A stretch of 8,489 nt of DNA from Ignavibacteria bacterium (GTDB taxonomy: Bacteria > Bacteroidota > Ignavibacteria > Ignavibacteriales > Melioribacteraceae): positions 1 to 8,489 of the forward strand of contig QILJ01000472.1 in NCBI GenBank assembly GCA_003233295.1. The letters run 5' to 3'. The notes under the pieces are model-generated. The model was given only the letters and a program-made list of their open reading frames with translations. It had not been told where the DNA came from and searched no databases. Of the stretch, positions 1-5,617 are shown in pieces (the first letter of the stretch is position 1; each line of letters opens with the position of its first letter). Position numbers and translations under genes: made by a program.

Positions 1-50
1 AAAAATACTAATTATTCAAATTAATTTCAGGATGAAATAATAGACTTTAC

Positions 51-66
51 CCTTTATTCATAAAGG
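51..66. repeat. Short perfect inverted repeat
   Basis: CCTTTAT and ATAAAGG pair perfectly over seven bases around a 2-nt centre (TC). The loop is too tight for a stable RNA hairpin, so a protein-binding site is as likely as an RNA structure. No gene lies next to it within the window. Confidence 0.4.
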
Positions 67-242
67 ATGATGAGTTTACGACCAAGCACTAATTATGATC
101 ATCTTATCTAAAATTAATCAAATTATTTGCTTTTGCAAAAATCTTTTTGAAAAAAATAAGATTACTTACATATCTCAGGTTGGCTTTTAATAAAAATCCG
201 CTCAGTGTGATGTGTGTTTTGTTGAAAATGAAAGTTTTTAAT

Positions 243-272
243 TGTAGGGAACGAGAATTTTCGTTCCCTACA
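243..272. repeat. Strong hairpin, REP/MITE-like
   Basis: TGTAGGGAACGA (243-254) and TCGTTCCCTACA (261-272) form a perfect 12-bp stem with a 6-nt loop GAATTT. No T-tract follows on either strand, so it is not a standard intrinsic terminator. The GTAGGG...CCCTAC ends resemble dispersed palindromic intergenic repeats known from several phyla (from memory). The right arm can alternatively pair with GGAAC at 273-277 (GTTCC, 263-267), so two mutually exclusive hairpins are possible in a transcript reading through. Confidence 0.6.
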
Positions 273-289
273 GGAACTTCGTTGAAATA

Positions 290-304
290 CTGAATCTAGT
301 TCAG
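290..304. repeat. Small hairpin CTGAA/TTCAG
   Basis: CTGAA and TTCAG pair around TCTAG. Read on the minus strand the context begins GTCACGCTGAACTAG, which resembles the intergenic word GTCATGCTGAAnnnnTTTCAGCAT often scattered in FCB-group genomes (recollection, not a search). With the 243-272 hairpin it may be one composite dispersed repeat lying 28-90 nt past the rubrerythrin stop codon. Confidence 0.4.
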
Positions 305-331
305 CGTGACAAATGAAGGAATACTATACTC

Positions 332-910
332 TTAATAATTCTCTTCTCTCAACTGCATATAGGATCTTGGATGTAAGCAAGCAGGACATTTTTCAAGCGC
401 TTCTTCAGATTCATAAACATAACCGCAATTCAAACATTTCCACCAAACTTTACCGTCTTTCATAAAGACTTTATCTTCAGAGACATTTTGCAGAAGTTTT
501 AAATATCTTCTTTCGTGTTCGGCTTCAACTTTAGCGATCATTTTAAAAGCGAGTGATATTTCAGGAAATCCTTCTTCTTTAGCCACTTCAGCAAATTTTG
601 GATAGAGTTCTGTCCATTCTTCATTTTCACCTTCTGCCGCTGCTTTTAAGTTTTCCATTGTTGTTCCGATAATTCCCGCTGGATAAGAAGCGGTTATTTC
701 TGTCATACCGCCTTCCAGAAATTTAAAGAAGCGTTTTCCATGTTCTTTTTCTTGGTTTGCAGTTTCCTGAAAAATATTTGCAATTTGTTCGTAACCTTCT
801 TTCCTAGCCACTTTTGCAAAAAATTCATAACGATTTCTTGCCTGTGATTCACCGGCAAATGATTTGAGTAAATTTTTTTCTGTTTCGGTTCCTTTTAATG
901 ACTGTGACAT
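332..910 (-). CDS. rbr: Rubrerythrin (non-haem diiron peroxidase)
   Basis: Cytoplasmic peroxidase that reduces hydrogen peroxide to water at a diiron centre, taking electrons through its own rubredoxin domain; typical of anaerobes and microaerophiles. The protein is about 192 aa, the usual family length. Numbered from the Met at 910, the ferritin-like four-helix domain (about 1-140) shows the expected iron ligands: Glu21, Glu54 with His57 (EKEH), Glu95, Glu98, Glu129 and His132 (EAEH). The C-terminal rubredoxin-like knuckles are Cys159/Cys162 (CLNC) and Cys175/Cys178 (CPAC). Two in-frame ATGs exist, at 916 and 910. I chose 910 because AGAGG at 918-922 sits 7 nt before it but only 1 nt before the other. 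It is the last gene of the perR-hrb-rbr cluster, with a 45-nt gap after hrb. Very sure of the family. Confidence 0.96.
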   Translation of the reverse strand: MSQSLKGTETEKNLLKSFAGESQARNRYEFFAKVARKEGYEQIANIFQETANQEKEHGKRFFKFLEGGMTEITASYPAGIIGTTMENLKAAAEGENEEWTELYPKFAEVAKEEGFPEISLAFKMIAKVEAEHERRYLKLLQNVSEDKVFMKDGKVWWKCLNCGYVYESEEALEKCPACLHPRSYMQLREENY

Positions 911-917
911 AATCATA

Positions 918-922
918 CCTCT
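918..922 (-). promoter_or_regulatory. Ribosome binding site of rbr
   Basis: Reads AGAGG on the minus strand, with a 7-nt spacer to the ATG at 908-910 and only 1 nt to the ATG at 914-916. This decides for the downstream start. Confidence 0.65.
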
Positions 923-934
923 AAATTGTTTTTG

Positions 935-949
935 AATAATTAAATTATT
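935..949. promoter_or_regulatory. AT-only 7-1-7 inverted repeat upstream of rbr
   Basis: AATAATT, A, AATTATT form a perfect seven-base inverted repeat around one base, in the gap between hrb and rbr. The 7-1-7 geometry is that of Fur/PerR boxes, but the half-site fits the PerR consensus TTATAAT poorly. It may be chance in AT-rich DNA. Confidence 0.3.
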
Positions 950-955
950 TATTAG

Positions 956-1633
956 TTAAACTTCATCAAATTCTTCCTTTCCCGCTCCGCAGATCGGACA
1001 TGTCCAATCGTCGGGCAAATCCTCAAAACTTTTACCTTCCTCGCTCTCATCATAAATGTAACCGCAAACAGCGCATTCATATTTTTTATATGCTGTTGTT
1101 TTAACCTCGGTTTCCGGTTCGGACTTTTCTACATATGTTGGAGCGTTCTTCGGAGATATCCCTTTTTTGATTTGGTGGTAATATGCATAAGTTATAGGAT
1201 CAATATTCTCCTCAAGTATCTGCGCAGCAATTAGTTCGCTGATGAATAACCAATGTGTTCCCACATCTATTTTTTCGGTTACTTTACATTCCAAATATGC
1301 GATGCTGTCGTTTAAAACTATTGGAACCCCGGTTTCTCCTATTTTTATATTCATTCCTTCCATTTTATTAAAATTTCTCCCGCTTTTGAAACCAAATCTT
1401 CCAAAGATTTCGGCATCAGTATCCTGCCGTAAAATAGAGACAGAGAAATGTCTGGACTTTTCAATGATCTCACTGGAAAAATTATCCTTATTACATGCAA
1501 TGACAAATTTTGCCGGTTTCGATGACACTTGAAACACCGTGTTAGAGATGAATCCATTGCCATTCTCTTTATCTCCCGAACTAACGATATACAATCCGTA
1601 ACTTATTTTAAACAAAGCTTCATGATCAATCAT
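956..1633 (-). CDS. hrb: Flavin reductase-rubredoxin fusion (high-molecular-weight rubredoxin type)
   Basis: Electron-transfer protein of 225 aa. Residues about 1-150 form an FMN-binding flavin reductase-like domain, and the C-terminal 45 residues form a rubredoxin with Cys187/Cys190 (CAVCGY) and Cys212/Cys215 (CPICGA). The same fusion, Hrb of Moorella thermoacetica, passes electrons from NADH to a flavodiiron oxygen/NO reductase. Here no flavodiiron gene is in view, and the natural acceptor could be the adjacent rubrerythrin (inference). The rubredoxin is short: 21 residues separate Cys190 from Cys212, against 29 in classical rubredoxins. The ATG has a strong binding site, GAGGAG at 1638-1643, 4 nt upstream. 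It starts 11 nt after the perR stop, so the two are surely co-transcribed. The symbol rests on domain architecture. Confidence 0.9.
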   Translation of the reverse strand: MIDHEALFKISYGLYIVSSGDKENGNGFISNTVFQVSSKPAKFVIACNKDNFSSEIIEKSRHFSVSILRQDTDAEIFGRFGFKSGRNFNKMEGMNIKIGETGVPIVLNDSIAYLECKVTEKIDVGTHWLFISELIAAQILEENIDPITYAYYHQIKKGISPKNAPTYVEKSEPETEVKTTAYKKYECAVCGYIYDESEEGKSFEDLPDDWTCPICGAGKEEFDEV

Positions 1634-1637
1634 AGCT

Positions 1638-1643
1638 CTCCTC
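1638..1643 (-). promoter_or_regulatory. Strong Shine-Dalgarno of hrb
   Basis: Minus-strand GAGGAG with a 4-nt spacer to the ATG at 1631-1633, in the 11-nt gap after the perR stop codon. It shows that the organism does use canonical ribosome binding at some genes. Confidence 0.7.
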
Positions 1644-1644
1644 T

Positions 1645-2073
1645 TTATTTTGATTTTAAGAACTTGCCGTTTATTTGTAATTTAATTTCTTCCACTTTGA
1701 ACCCGGGAATTCTTTTCTTTTTAAAATATTCTTCAAGTAATTTGTCCAGTTTATCGTCCGAGTAATCTTCTATTCTATCTGATTCCGAACTAAACAAATG
1801 ATGATGCTGATCAAGGATACCATCATATCTCATAATATCTTTTTCGGTTTTTATTTTTTTTATTAATTTACTTTCTACAAGTGTGTCCAAGACTTTATAA
1901 ACAGTCCCCGTTGCAATATTAGGATGTGTCTTTCTTATGTAAGTTATAACGTTATCAGCAGTCGGATGATTATTCAGAACATGAATGGCTTCAAGAATTG
2001 CTATTCTCTGCGGTGTGATTTTTAATCCGCACTCACTTAATTTCTCTTTGATCATATCTATTGAAACATTCAC
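1645..2073 (-). CDS. perR: PerR-like Fur-family repressor without the Cys4 zinc site
   Basis: DNA-binding metalloregulator, most likely the peroxide sensor of this operon. The winged-helix domain holds GLKITPQR and the recognition helix region [11 protein letters not shown]. Numbered from the GTG at 2073 (142 aa), the regulatory metal ligands match Bacillus PerR one by one: His36 (HPTAD), Asp84 (RYD), His90 and His92 (HHH), Asp103. Asp rather than Glu at the last position is the mark of peroxide-sensing PerR over Fur. All four structural-zinc cysteines are missing: the first CxxC is Ser95/Ser98, and the second aligns to Phe and Ser in the tail GKFLKSK. The open frame extends to a TTG at 2115, but that lies in the predicted promoter. 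GTG 2073 has AAGAGA 9 nt upstream and gives Bacillus-like numbering; ATG 2055 is the alternative. Sure of the family, fairly sure of the peroxide role. Confidence 0.88.
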   Translation of the reverse strand: MNVSIDMIKEKLSECGLKITPQRIAILEAIHVLNNHPTADNVITYIRKTHPNIATGTVYKVLDTLVESKLIKKIKTEKDIMRYDGILDQHHHLFSSESDRIEDYSDDKLDKLLEEYFKKKRIPGFKVEEIKLQINGKFLKSK

Positions 2074-2116
2074 GCTATTTAATCTCTTATGAGAACAATT
2101 CTTATTTAAGAACAAT

Positions 2117-2147
2117 CAAACTTAATGATTATAATCGTGTTTTCAAA
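2117..2147 (-). promoter_or_regulatory. Bacteroidota-type promoter of perR-hrb-rbr
   Basis: On the minus strand TTTG (2144-2147), a 19-nt spacer and TAAGTTTG (2117-2124) match the -33/-7 consensus TTTG...TAnnTTTG. Transcription would start near 2110, giving a leader of about 40 nt before GTG 2073. The spacer also contains TATAAT, but without a good -35 at 17 nt. Confidence 0.55.
2120..2134 (-). promoter_or_regulatory. PerR-box-like operator
   Basis: Minus strand TTATAATCATTAAGT matches the PerR box TTATAATnATTATAA at 11 of 14 specified positions, with the first half-site perfect. It lies within the predicted promoter spacer and overlaps the -7 element, as expected for a repressor blocking its own operon. 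Confidence 0.5.
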
Positions 2148-2196
2148 ATTAATTTGAGACTATTTTTAATCCACTAAAGGCGGACAATGGCTGAAT

Positions 2197-2220
2197 TCTC
2201 CGACGCTTGCGGCGGGGAGA
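2197..2220. repeat. GC-rich imperfect palindrome
   Basis: TCTCC (2197-2201) pairs with GGAGA (2216-2220), and inside it CGC (2204-2206) pairs with GCG (2209-2211) around TT. It is a GC-rich island in AT-rich non-coding DNA between perR and the broken HEPN fragment. No T-run follows on either strand. Likely a degenerate dispersed repeat; its origin is unknown. Confidence 0.4.
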
Positions 2221-2309
2221 TTTATTTAGTTTAAAATCTGCTTTATCGGTGTATTATTTGGTTTTTAATGGGGGGGCTTTTTTTCAGTATATCATCTTTT
2301 TTTCGTGTA

Positions 2310-2390
2310 TTAGTGGCAACACTTTATAAATCCAATTCTTTTTTCATCGACATCTAACATATCATCAATATAAACTATGAAATCTTTCAT
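2310..2390 (-). pseudogene. Truncated HEPN (DUF86) toxin remnant
   Basis: A 26-codon frame starts with an ATG that overlaps the stop of the nucleotidyltransferase gene as ATGA, the classical junction of MNT-HEPN pairs. Its start MKDFIVYIDDML resembles the first helix of DUF86/HEPN proteins (typically MKDxxxYLxDILEAIEKIExF). Similarity persists to about residue 22 (RIGFIK), then Cys-Cys-His and a stop follow. Intact members are about 110-140 aa and carry a catalytic RxxxxH motif, which is absent here. I found no continuation in other frames to 2116. The call rests on the junction and a short similarity; a chance short frame is possible. Confidence 0.5.
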
Positions 2391-2683
2391 GTTTTTACTG
2401 ATCCATCAAGAATGTTTTTTCTTAATCTTTGCTTTATAGAGTTTTTCATAACCAAATCAACCTTTGAATGCAACAATTCTGAAAGATAGTTCTCCAAGGC
2501 AATAAATTTTAGCAGGCTAGGTATCGAAGTAAACGTAACAAGCAAATCAATATCGCTCTTTTCCGTTTGCTCTCCTTTAGTGTAAGAACCAAAGACCTCT
2601 ATGGTTTTTACATTAAAATTTTCGGATAGCTTATAAGTCTCTGCTTTAAGTATATTTTTAATATTTAATAAATTGTTTTGCAT
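2387..2683 (-). CDS. MNT-domain nucleotidyltransferase, antitoxin type
   Basis: Minimal nucleotidyltransferase of 98 aa, the normal family size. Catalytic motif GSYTKG...SDIDLLV runs from Gly32-Ser33 to Asp44 and Asp46, with the third metal-binding carboxylate probably Asp76 (KVDLV). In characterised MNT-HEPN systems (MntA-HepT) this protein is the antitoxin and adds AMP to the HEPN RNase. Here the partner appears reduced to a stub overlapping its stop codon, so this may be an orphan antitoxin or may act on a HEPN protein elsewhere. ATG start; no Shine-Dalgarno seen. A perfect palindrome covers the start codon, and a candidate promoter lies 45 nt upstream. The enzyme fold is certain, the target unknown. 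Confidence 0.88.
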   Translation of the reverse strand: MQNNLLNIKNILKAETYKLSENFNVKTIEVFGSYTKGEQTEKSDIDLLVTFTSIPSLLKFIALENYLSELLHSKVDLVMKNSIKQRLRKNILDGSVKT

Positions 2684-2691
2684 ATATGCAA
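2678..2691. promoter_or_regulatory. Perfect 14-bp palindrome over the MNT start codon
   Basis: TTGCATATATGCAA is a perfect palindrome containing the ATG of the nucleotidyltransferase gene. TTTTGCAT recurs at 2758-2765 and, inverted, at 2790-2797, which hints at a shared binding site. An operator or translational block is inferred; chance is possible in AT-rich DNA. Confidence 0.35.
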
Positions 2692-2727
2692 TATGATATA
2701 ATTTTCGATTTATAGCAACGTTGTTAA

Positions 2728-2757
2728 CAAGTGTACAGCAACATAATTTAACCCAAA
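2728..2757 (-). promoter_or_regulatory. Candidate promoter of the MNT gene
   Basis: On the minus strand TTTG (2754-2757), 18 nt, then TACACTTG (2728-2735): one mismatch to the Bacteroidota -33/-7 consensus. It would start transcription near 2721, about 38 nt before the ATG. Confidence 0.35.
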
Positions 2758-2798
2758 TTTTGCATTAGAATCCGTCAACTGACTGACTCATGCAAAAT
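2757..2798. repeat. 9-bp inverted repeat upstream of the MNT promoter
   Basis: ATTTTGCAT (2757-2765) and ATGCAAAAT (2790-2798) are perfect inverted copies 24 nt apart. The spacer contains the short tandem ACTGACTGACTC. The left arm touches the -33 element of the candidate MNT promoter, so a regulator site is plausible. Confidence 0.45.
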
Positions 2799-3012
2799 CA
2801 ACAAAGCTGGAGTAAGTATTGTTATTATTAGCTCACAACGGTCTAGAACATCATCATAATTTTTCTCTTGCACAATCTCGGATAAATACAAAATTACAAT
2901 TATATAAATTTCAAACTATCTTTATTTAAAGGTTTGGGTATTGATGTTTAGGGTTTGTGATTTATTTGTAATTTGTCTTTTATTATTTATCTATTTAAGA
3001 TATTTAGAGTTG

Positions 3013-4446
3013 TTAAAAAATAATATCCCCGGTTCTTAGCGCTCGGGGAAATTGGCTTTTAAGCCCGTCTTTAGTAGCTATTGCACTGCCGATCATGTCG
3101 CCGTTATACATTATCACTTTTCGTCCTTTAGGTTCAATATTGGTCATTGTCTTGATAGTTCCGCCGGTAAGATAGGTTTTCAAATATGCTTCGTCGGTCA
3201 GTTCAATAATATTTTTTGTAATATGCTTCTGCAGAATTTGTGCTGCAAGAGTATGAAGAACAAGCAATCCGTTCTTATCAATCTTTCCCAGTTTAATTCC
3301 CATTCTGTTAAACAGAATCAGGTTTTCTGCATTCCAACCAGTATCAATAAACTGTATTTCATTCTTTTTAAGAAGATATTTGTATTGGTCAAACACCTCT
3401 ATTGGTATTCCATACCAATCGCTGAGTTCAATAATTATATTTCGAATATATTTGTTTTTCCAATCAACAAAAATATACGTTGACTTTTTTAATTCAGTTT
3501 TAGCCAGCGCTGTTGTTTCACCGATTTTTCTAAGTTTCGCAATGAAGAATCCTTCAGAGTTTATTTCCCACGGAATTATTCTCCTTGTCCTCGCTAATTC
3601 TGGGCTCAATTCCACATCGCCGTATTTAGTAAATCCCGGATGCGATTTTACCGGAAGTTCAATATCGATAAGCTCAACGGGATGTTTATTTAAAACTCTA
3701 TTTATCAGAAATTCGTTTTCTTCCAGAGTTAATGTGCAAGTAGAGTAAACTATCTCACCGCCGACTTTTAAAGATTTGATTGCGCTGACAAGAAGCTTCA
3801 TCTGTGTTTCGCTCAGTTTTAACGCATGGTTTATACTCCACCAGTTACTCACTTCCTGTTTCTTTTGGACAATACCGAGTCCGCTACACGGTGCGTCGAC
3901 AAGAATTTTATCGAAGAACCCGTCAAAGTATTTACTGAGTAACTCCCCCTTGCTTACGATCATCCCTGTATTGATTATGTTGAGTTTATCCAAGTTATGA
4001 GCAAGAGACCTTGTTCTGCCGCCGTTTGATTCATTTACGTAAAACGTACCTTTGTTATTCATCATCTGTGCTAGTTCGGTCGCTTTTGATCCGGGTGCGG
4101 CGCACATATCAAGTGTTACATCAGTCTCTATAGGATTTAAGATCAGAGGCGGTATCATTGACGAGAGAGATTGTATGTAATACTTTCCCAAAGCATATTC
4201 TAATGTTTTCCCCAGATTTGCTGTGCCAGATAAAACCCGGTATGCATTCGGTACTTTATCAACTTTTTCAAGCTTAATTTCGTACCGTTTTAGTTTTTCT
4301 ATTATCTCTTTCTGTTTTTCTTCGGCGCCACTAATACGGATATATGGAACATAGTCAGATTCAATGAACTCCTTATAATTCTTAAGGAATTTCTCTCCAA
4401 ACGCTGAGCTTATATATGAAGAAATATTTTCGCTTAATTCAATCAA
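3013..4446 (-). CDS. RsmB/RsmF-type rRNA cytosine-C5 methyltransferase
   Basis: SAM-dependent RNA m5C methyltransferase of the NOL1/NOP2/Sun family, 477 aa, cytoplasmic. A short N-terminal domain (about 1-70) is followed by the Rossmann domain: motif I DMCAAPGSKATELA (113-126), motif IV VDAPCSGLG with Cys187, and motif VI YSTCTLTLEENE with catalytic Cys237. After ILARTRR-like family residues (ELARTRRIIPW) comes a C-terminal part of about 150 aa ending in a PUA-like stretch (GRKVIMYNGDMIGSA...PRALRTGDIIF), the RsmF architecture rather than RsmB, which has an N-terminal NusB domain. In E. coli RsmF modifies 16S C1407; the site here is not shown. The only plausible start is TTG at 4446, one nt after the stop of the upstream gene, which suggests coupling. 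Confidence 0.92.
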   Translation of the reverse strand: MIELSENISSYISSAFGEKFLKNYKEFIESDYVPYIRISGAEEKQKEIIEKLKRYEIKLEKVDKVPNAYRVLSGTANLGKTLEYALGKYYIQSLSSMIPPLILNPIETDVTLDMCAAPGSKATELAQMMNNKGTFYVNESNGGRTRSLAHNLDKLNIINTGMIVSKGELLSKYFDGFFDKILVDAPCSGLGIVQKKQEVSNWWSINHALKLSETQMKLLVSAIKSLKVGGEIVYSTCTLTLEENEFLINRVLNKHPVELIDIELPVKSHPGFTKYGDVELSPELARTRRIIPWEINSEGFFIAKLRKIGETTALAKTELKKSTYIFVDWKNKYIRNIIIELSDWYGIPIEVFDQYKYLLKKNEIQFIDTGWNAENLILFNRMGIKLGKIDKNGLLVLHTLAAQILQKHITKNIIELTDEAYLKTYLTGGTIKTMTNIEPKGRKVIMYNGDMIGSAIATKDGLKSQFPRALRTGDIIF

Positions 4447-4447
4447 T

Positions 4448-4873
4448 TTAATATCTCGTTAAATTAATTCGATTGAAAATCTGATTTGATATTTTAAGTT
4501 GATCACTAGTTGGTAAAACAATTTTGATCTCTTTCATCAGGTTTTTTATTATTGAATCCAGCAGTTTCTCATATTCTTTTACAGCTGTTTGAAGTTCTTT
4601 ATTTTCAACGGGGGCTAATACCGAAGCGGGCTTTGTTCTATTTGCATACAAAAGATATTTTACCAGAGAATAATCGTCTGTTTGGATCACCATCTTATCA
4701 TCAACATCTAGAACTTCATACTGTCCGAATAATTCTGATGTGATTGAAAACGATTTTCCCGGGAGTCGAAAAGGTTTAGTTCCGTATTCTTTAATAAAAT
4801 CATCGGGGAATTTTGTAAGAAGATCATTTTCGATCTTCTCAATCCAGATCTTAATAAATTCTTGTTCCGTCAA
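4448..4873 (-). CDS. Unrecognised 141-aa protein
   Basis: I do not recognise a family. The protein is soluble-looking, without signal peptide, membrane segment, cysteines or metal motifs, and is rich in Lys, Glu and Ile. A central stretch (LPGKSFSITSELFGQYEVLD) looks like beta strands, and residues about 92-118 (KELQTAVKEYEKLLDSIIKN) look like a charged helix. It begins at a TTG whose last two bases are in the TGA stop of the methyltransferase gene upstream, and ends 1 nt before the start of the rRNA methyltransferase gene. There is no in-frame ATG near the start. The tight packing supports it as a real gene co-expressed with two methyltransferases, perhaps in translation or RNA modification (inference only). 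Confidence 0.75.
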   Translation of the reverse strand: MTEQEFIKIWIEKIENDLLTKFPDDFIKEYGTKPFRLPGKSFSITSELFGQYEVLDVDDKMVIQTDDYSLVKYLLYANRTKPASVLAPVENKELQTAVKEYEKLLDSIIKNLMKEIKIVLPTSDQLKISNQIFNRINLTRY

Positions 4874-5475
4874 TTTTTAATTCCGAACAATCTGATCACA
4901 GAAGCTGGTCCGGAATGATGCATGCTTTCTTTAAGCTGAATCTGTTTTTCAATCAATTCAATATGGTTAAAGCTTTTATAATATTCTGCGATTTCATCAA
5001 TTGAATAAAGTGCATCTTTGTTTCGCGGTCCGCCGGAGCCGTACTTAAGCTGATTATCGCTGAATACTTCCAGAATTACTGCTCCATCCGGTTTTATTGA
5101 TCTTACAATGTCTGCATGAACAATTTCTTTTTCAGGTGACTGCAAGTGAAAGAAAATTATGCCTACTGCATCATAATAATTTTCGGGATAATCATAATTG
5201 GTTAAATCGGCATTGATGAAATTTACTTCTACTTTATCATGCTCGGCATAGTGTTTGGCTTTATCCACTGCAACGGGACTATAATCTATAGAAGTCACGT
5301 CCCAATTGTTTTTGGCTGCGTAAATCGAATTTCGTCCTTCGCCGTCGCCCGGCATGAATAACTTGCCTGGCTTTAATTTATCTAATTTTTCCTTAAAATA
5401 TTCGTTCGGTTCTTTACCGTAAACACAATCATTCTGGGAGTATCTCTCATCCCACATCTTTTTGTAATCTTTCAT
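4870..5475 (-). CDS. Class I SAM-dependent methyltransferase
   Basis: Small methyltransferase of 201 aa with a single Rossmann fold. Motif I is LFMPGDGEGRNSIYAA (39-54), the GEGRN variant seen in a TehB-like subgroup, followed by the ribose-binding acidic residue Asp64 (VTSIDYS) and a motif near NADLTNYD. The N-terminus WDERY...VYGKEPNEYF is typical of that subgroup. No RNA-binding domain or catalytic cysteine is seen, so the substrate is probably a small molecule; it cannot be told from sequence. ATG start. It is the first gene of the three-gene cluster, overlapping the next gene by 4 nt. About 130 nt separate it from lgt upstream; no clear promoter was found there. Confidence 0.88.
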   Translation of the reverse strand: MKDYKKMWDERYSQNDCVYGKEPNEYFKEKLDKLKPGKLFMPGDGEGRNSIYAAKNNWDVTSIDYSPVAVDKAKHYAEHDKVEVNFINADLTNYDYPENYYDAVGIIFFHLQSPEKEIVHADIVRSIKPDGAVILEVFSDNQLKYGSGGPRNKDALYSIDEIAEYYKSFNHIELIEKQIQLKESMHHSGPASVIRLFGIKN

Positions 5476-5543
5476 ATATTTTTAATTGTTTGTTCTTTTT
5501 AGATATAGCTTTTATTTTATTATTCTTTTATGCGATAGCGCAA

Positions 5544-5617
5544 TTATGAATGTTTAATCATTTTCTCTCTCAAAGGCATTCCACTGGAAGTCAGAGACAT
5601 CCAGCTTATGAATGTTT
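5544..5617. repeat. 12-bp direct repeat flanking the end of lgt
   Basis: TTATGAATGTTT occurs at 5544-5555 and again at 5606-5617, the second copy being the last codons and stop of lgt. The 50 nt between hold a weak CTGGA/TCCAG hairpin (5582-5604 region). This may be the scar of a small duplication at the gene end. Confidence 0.4.

Larger units (their letters stand above)
1..331. other. Non-coding stretch downstream of rubrerythrin
   Basis: I see no credible gene here on either strand; the frames are short and broken by stops. It is AT-rich and holds three hairpin-forming elements, listed separately (51-66, 243-272, 290-304). It lies downstream of the minus-strand oxidative-stress operon. None of the hairpins is followed by a clear T-run in the direction of that operon, so no intrinsic terminator can be assigned. 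Confidence 0.6.
2684..3012. other. Intergenic region between the rRNA methyltransferase and MNT genes
   Basis: No gene is supported here. It holds the candidate MNT promoter, a 9-bp inverted repeat, and, near the end of the upstream methyltransferase gene, the small palindrome CTTTA-TT-TAAAG (2920-2931) plus a G/T-rich stretch (2931-2970). I could not identify a convincing terminator for the methyltransferase operon. Confidence 0.5.

Noticed and set aside
243..272. Intrinsic terminator of the perR-hrb-rbr operon
   Set aside because: The stem is strong but the bases after it on the minus strand are ATTAAAAAC, with no run of T.
2074..2115. N-terminal extension of the perR frame to a TTG at 2115
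   Set aside because: It would start upstream of or at the predicted transcription start and adds residues absent from Fur-family proteins; GTG 2073 gives Bacillus-like ligand numbering.
2701..3012. CRISPR or tRNA-like structure in the longest non-origin gap
   Set aside because: No regularly spaced direct repeats and no cloverleaf with a CCA-type acceptor stem could be found; only the small inverted repeats listed.
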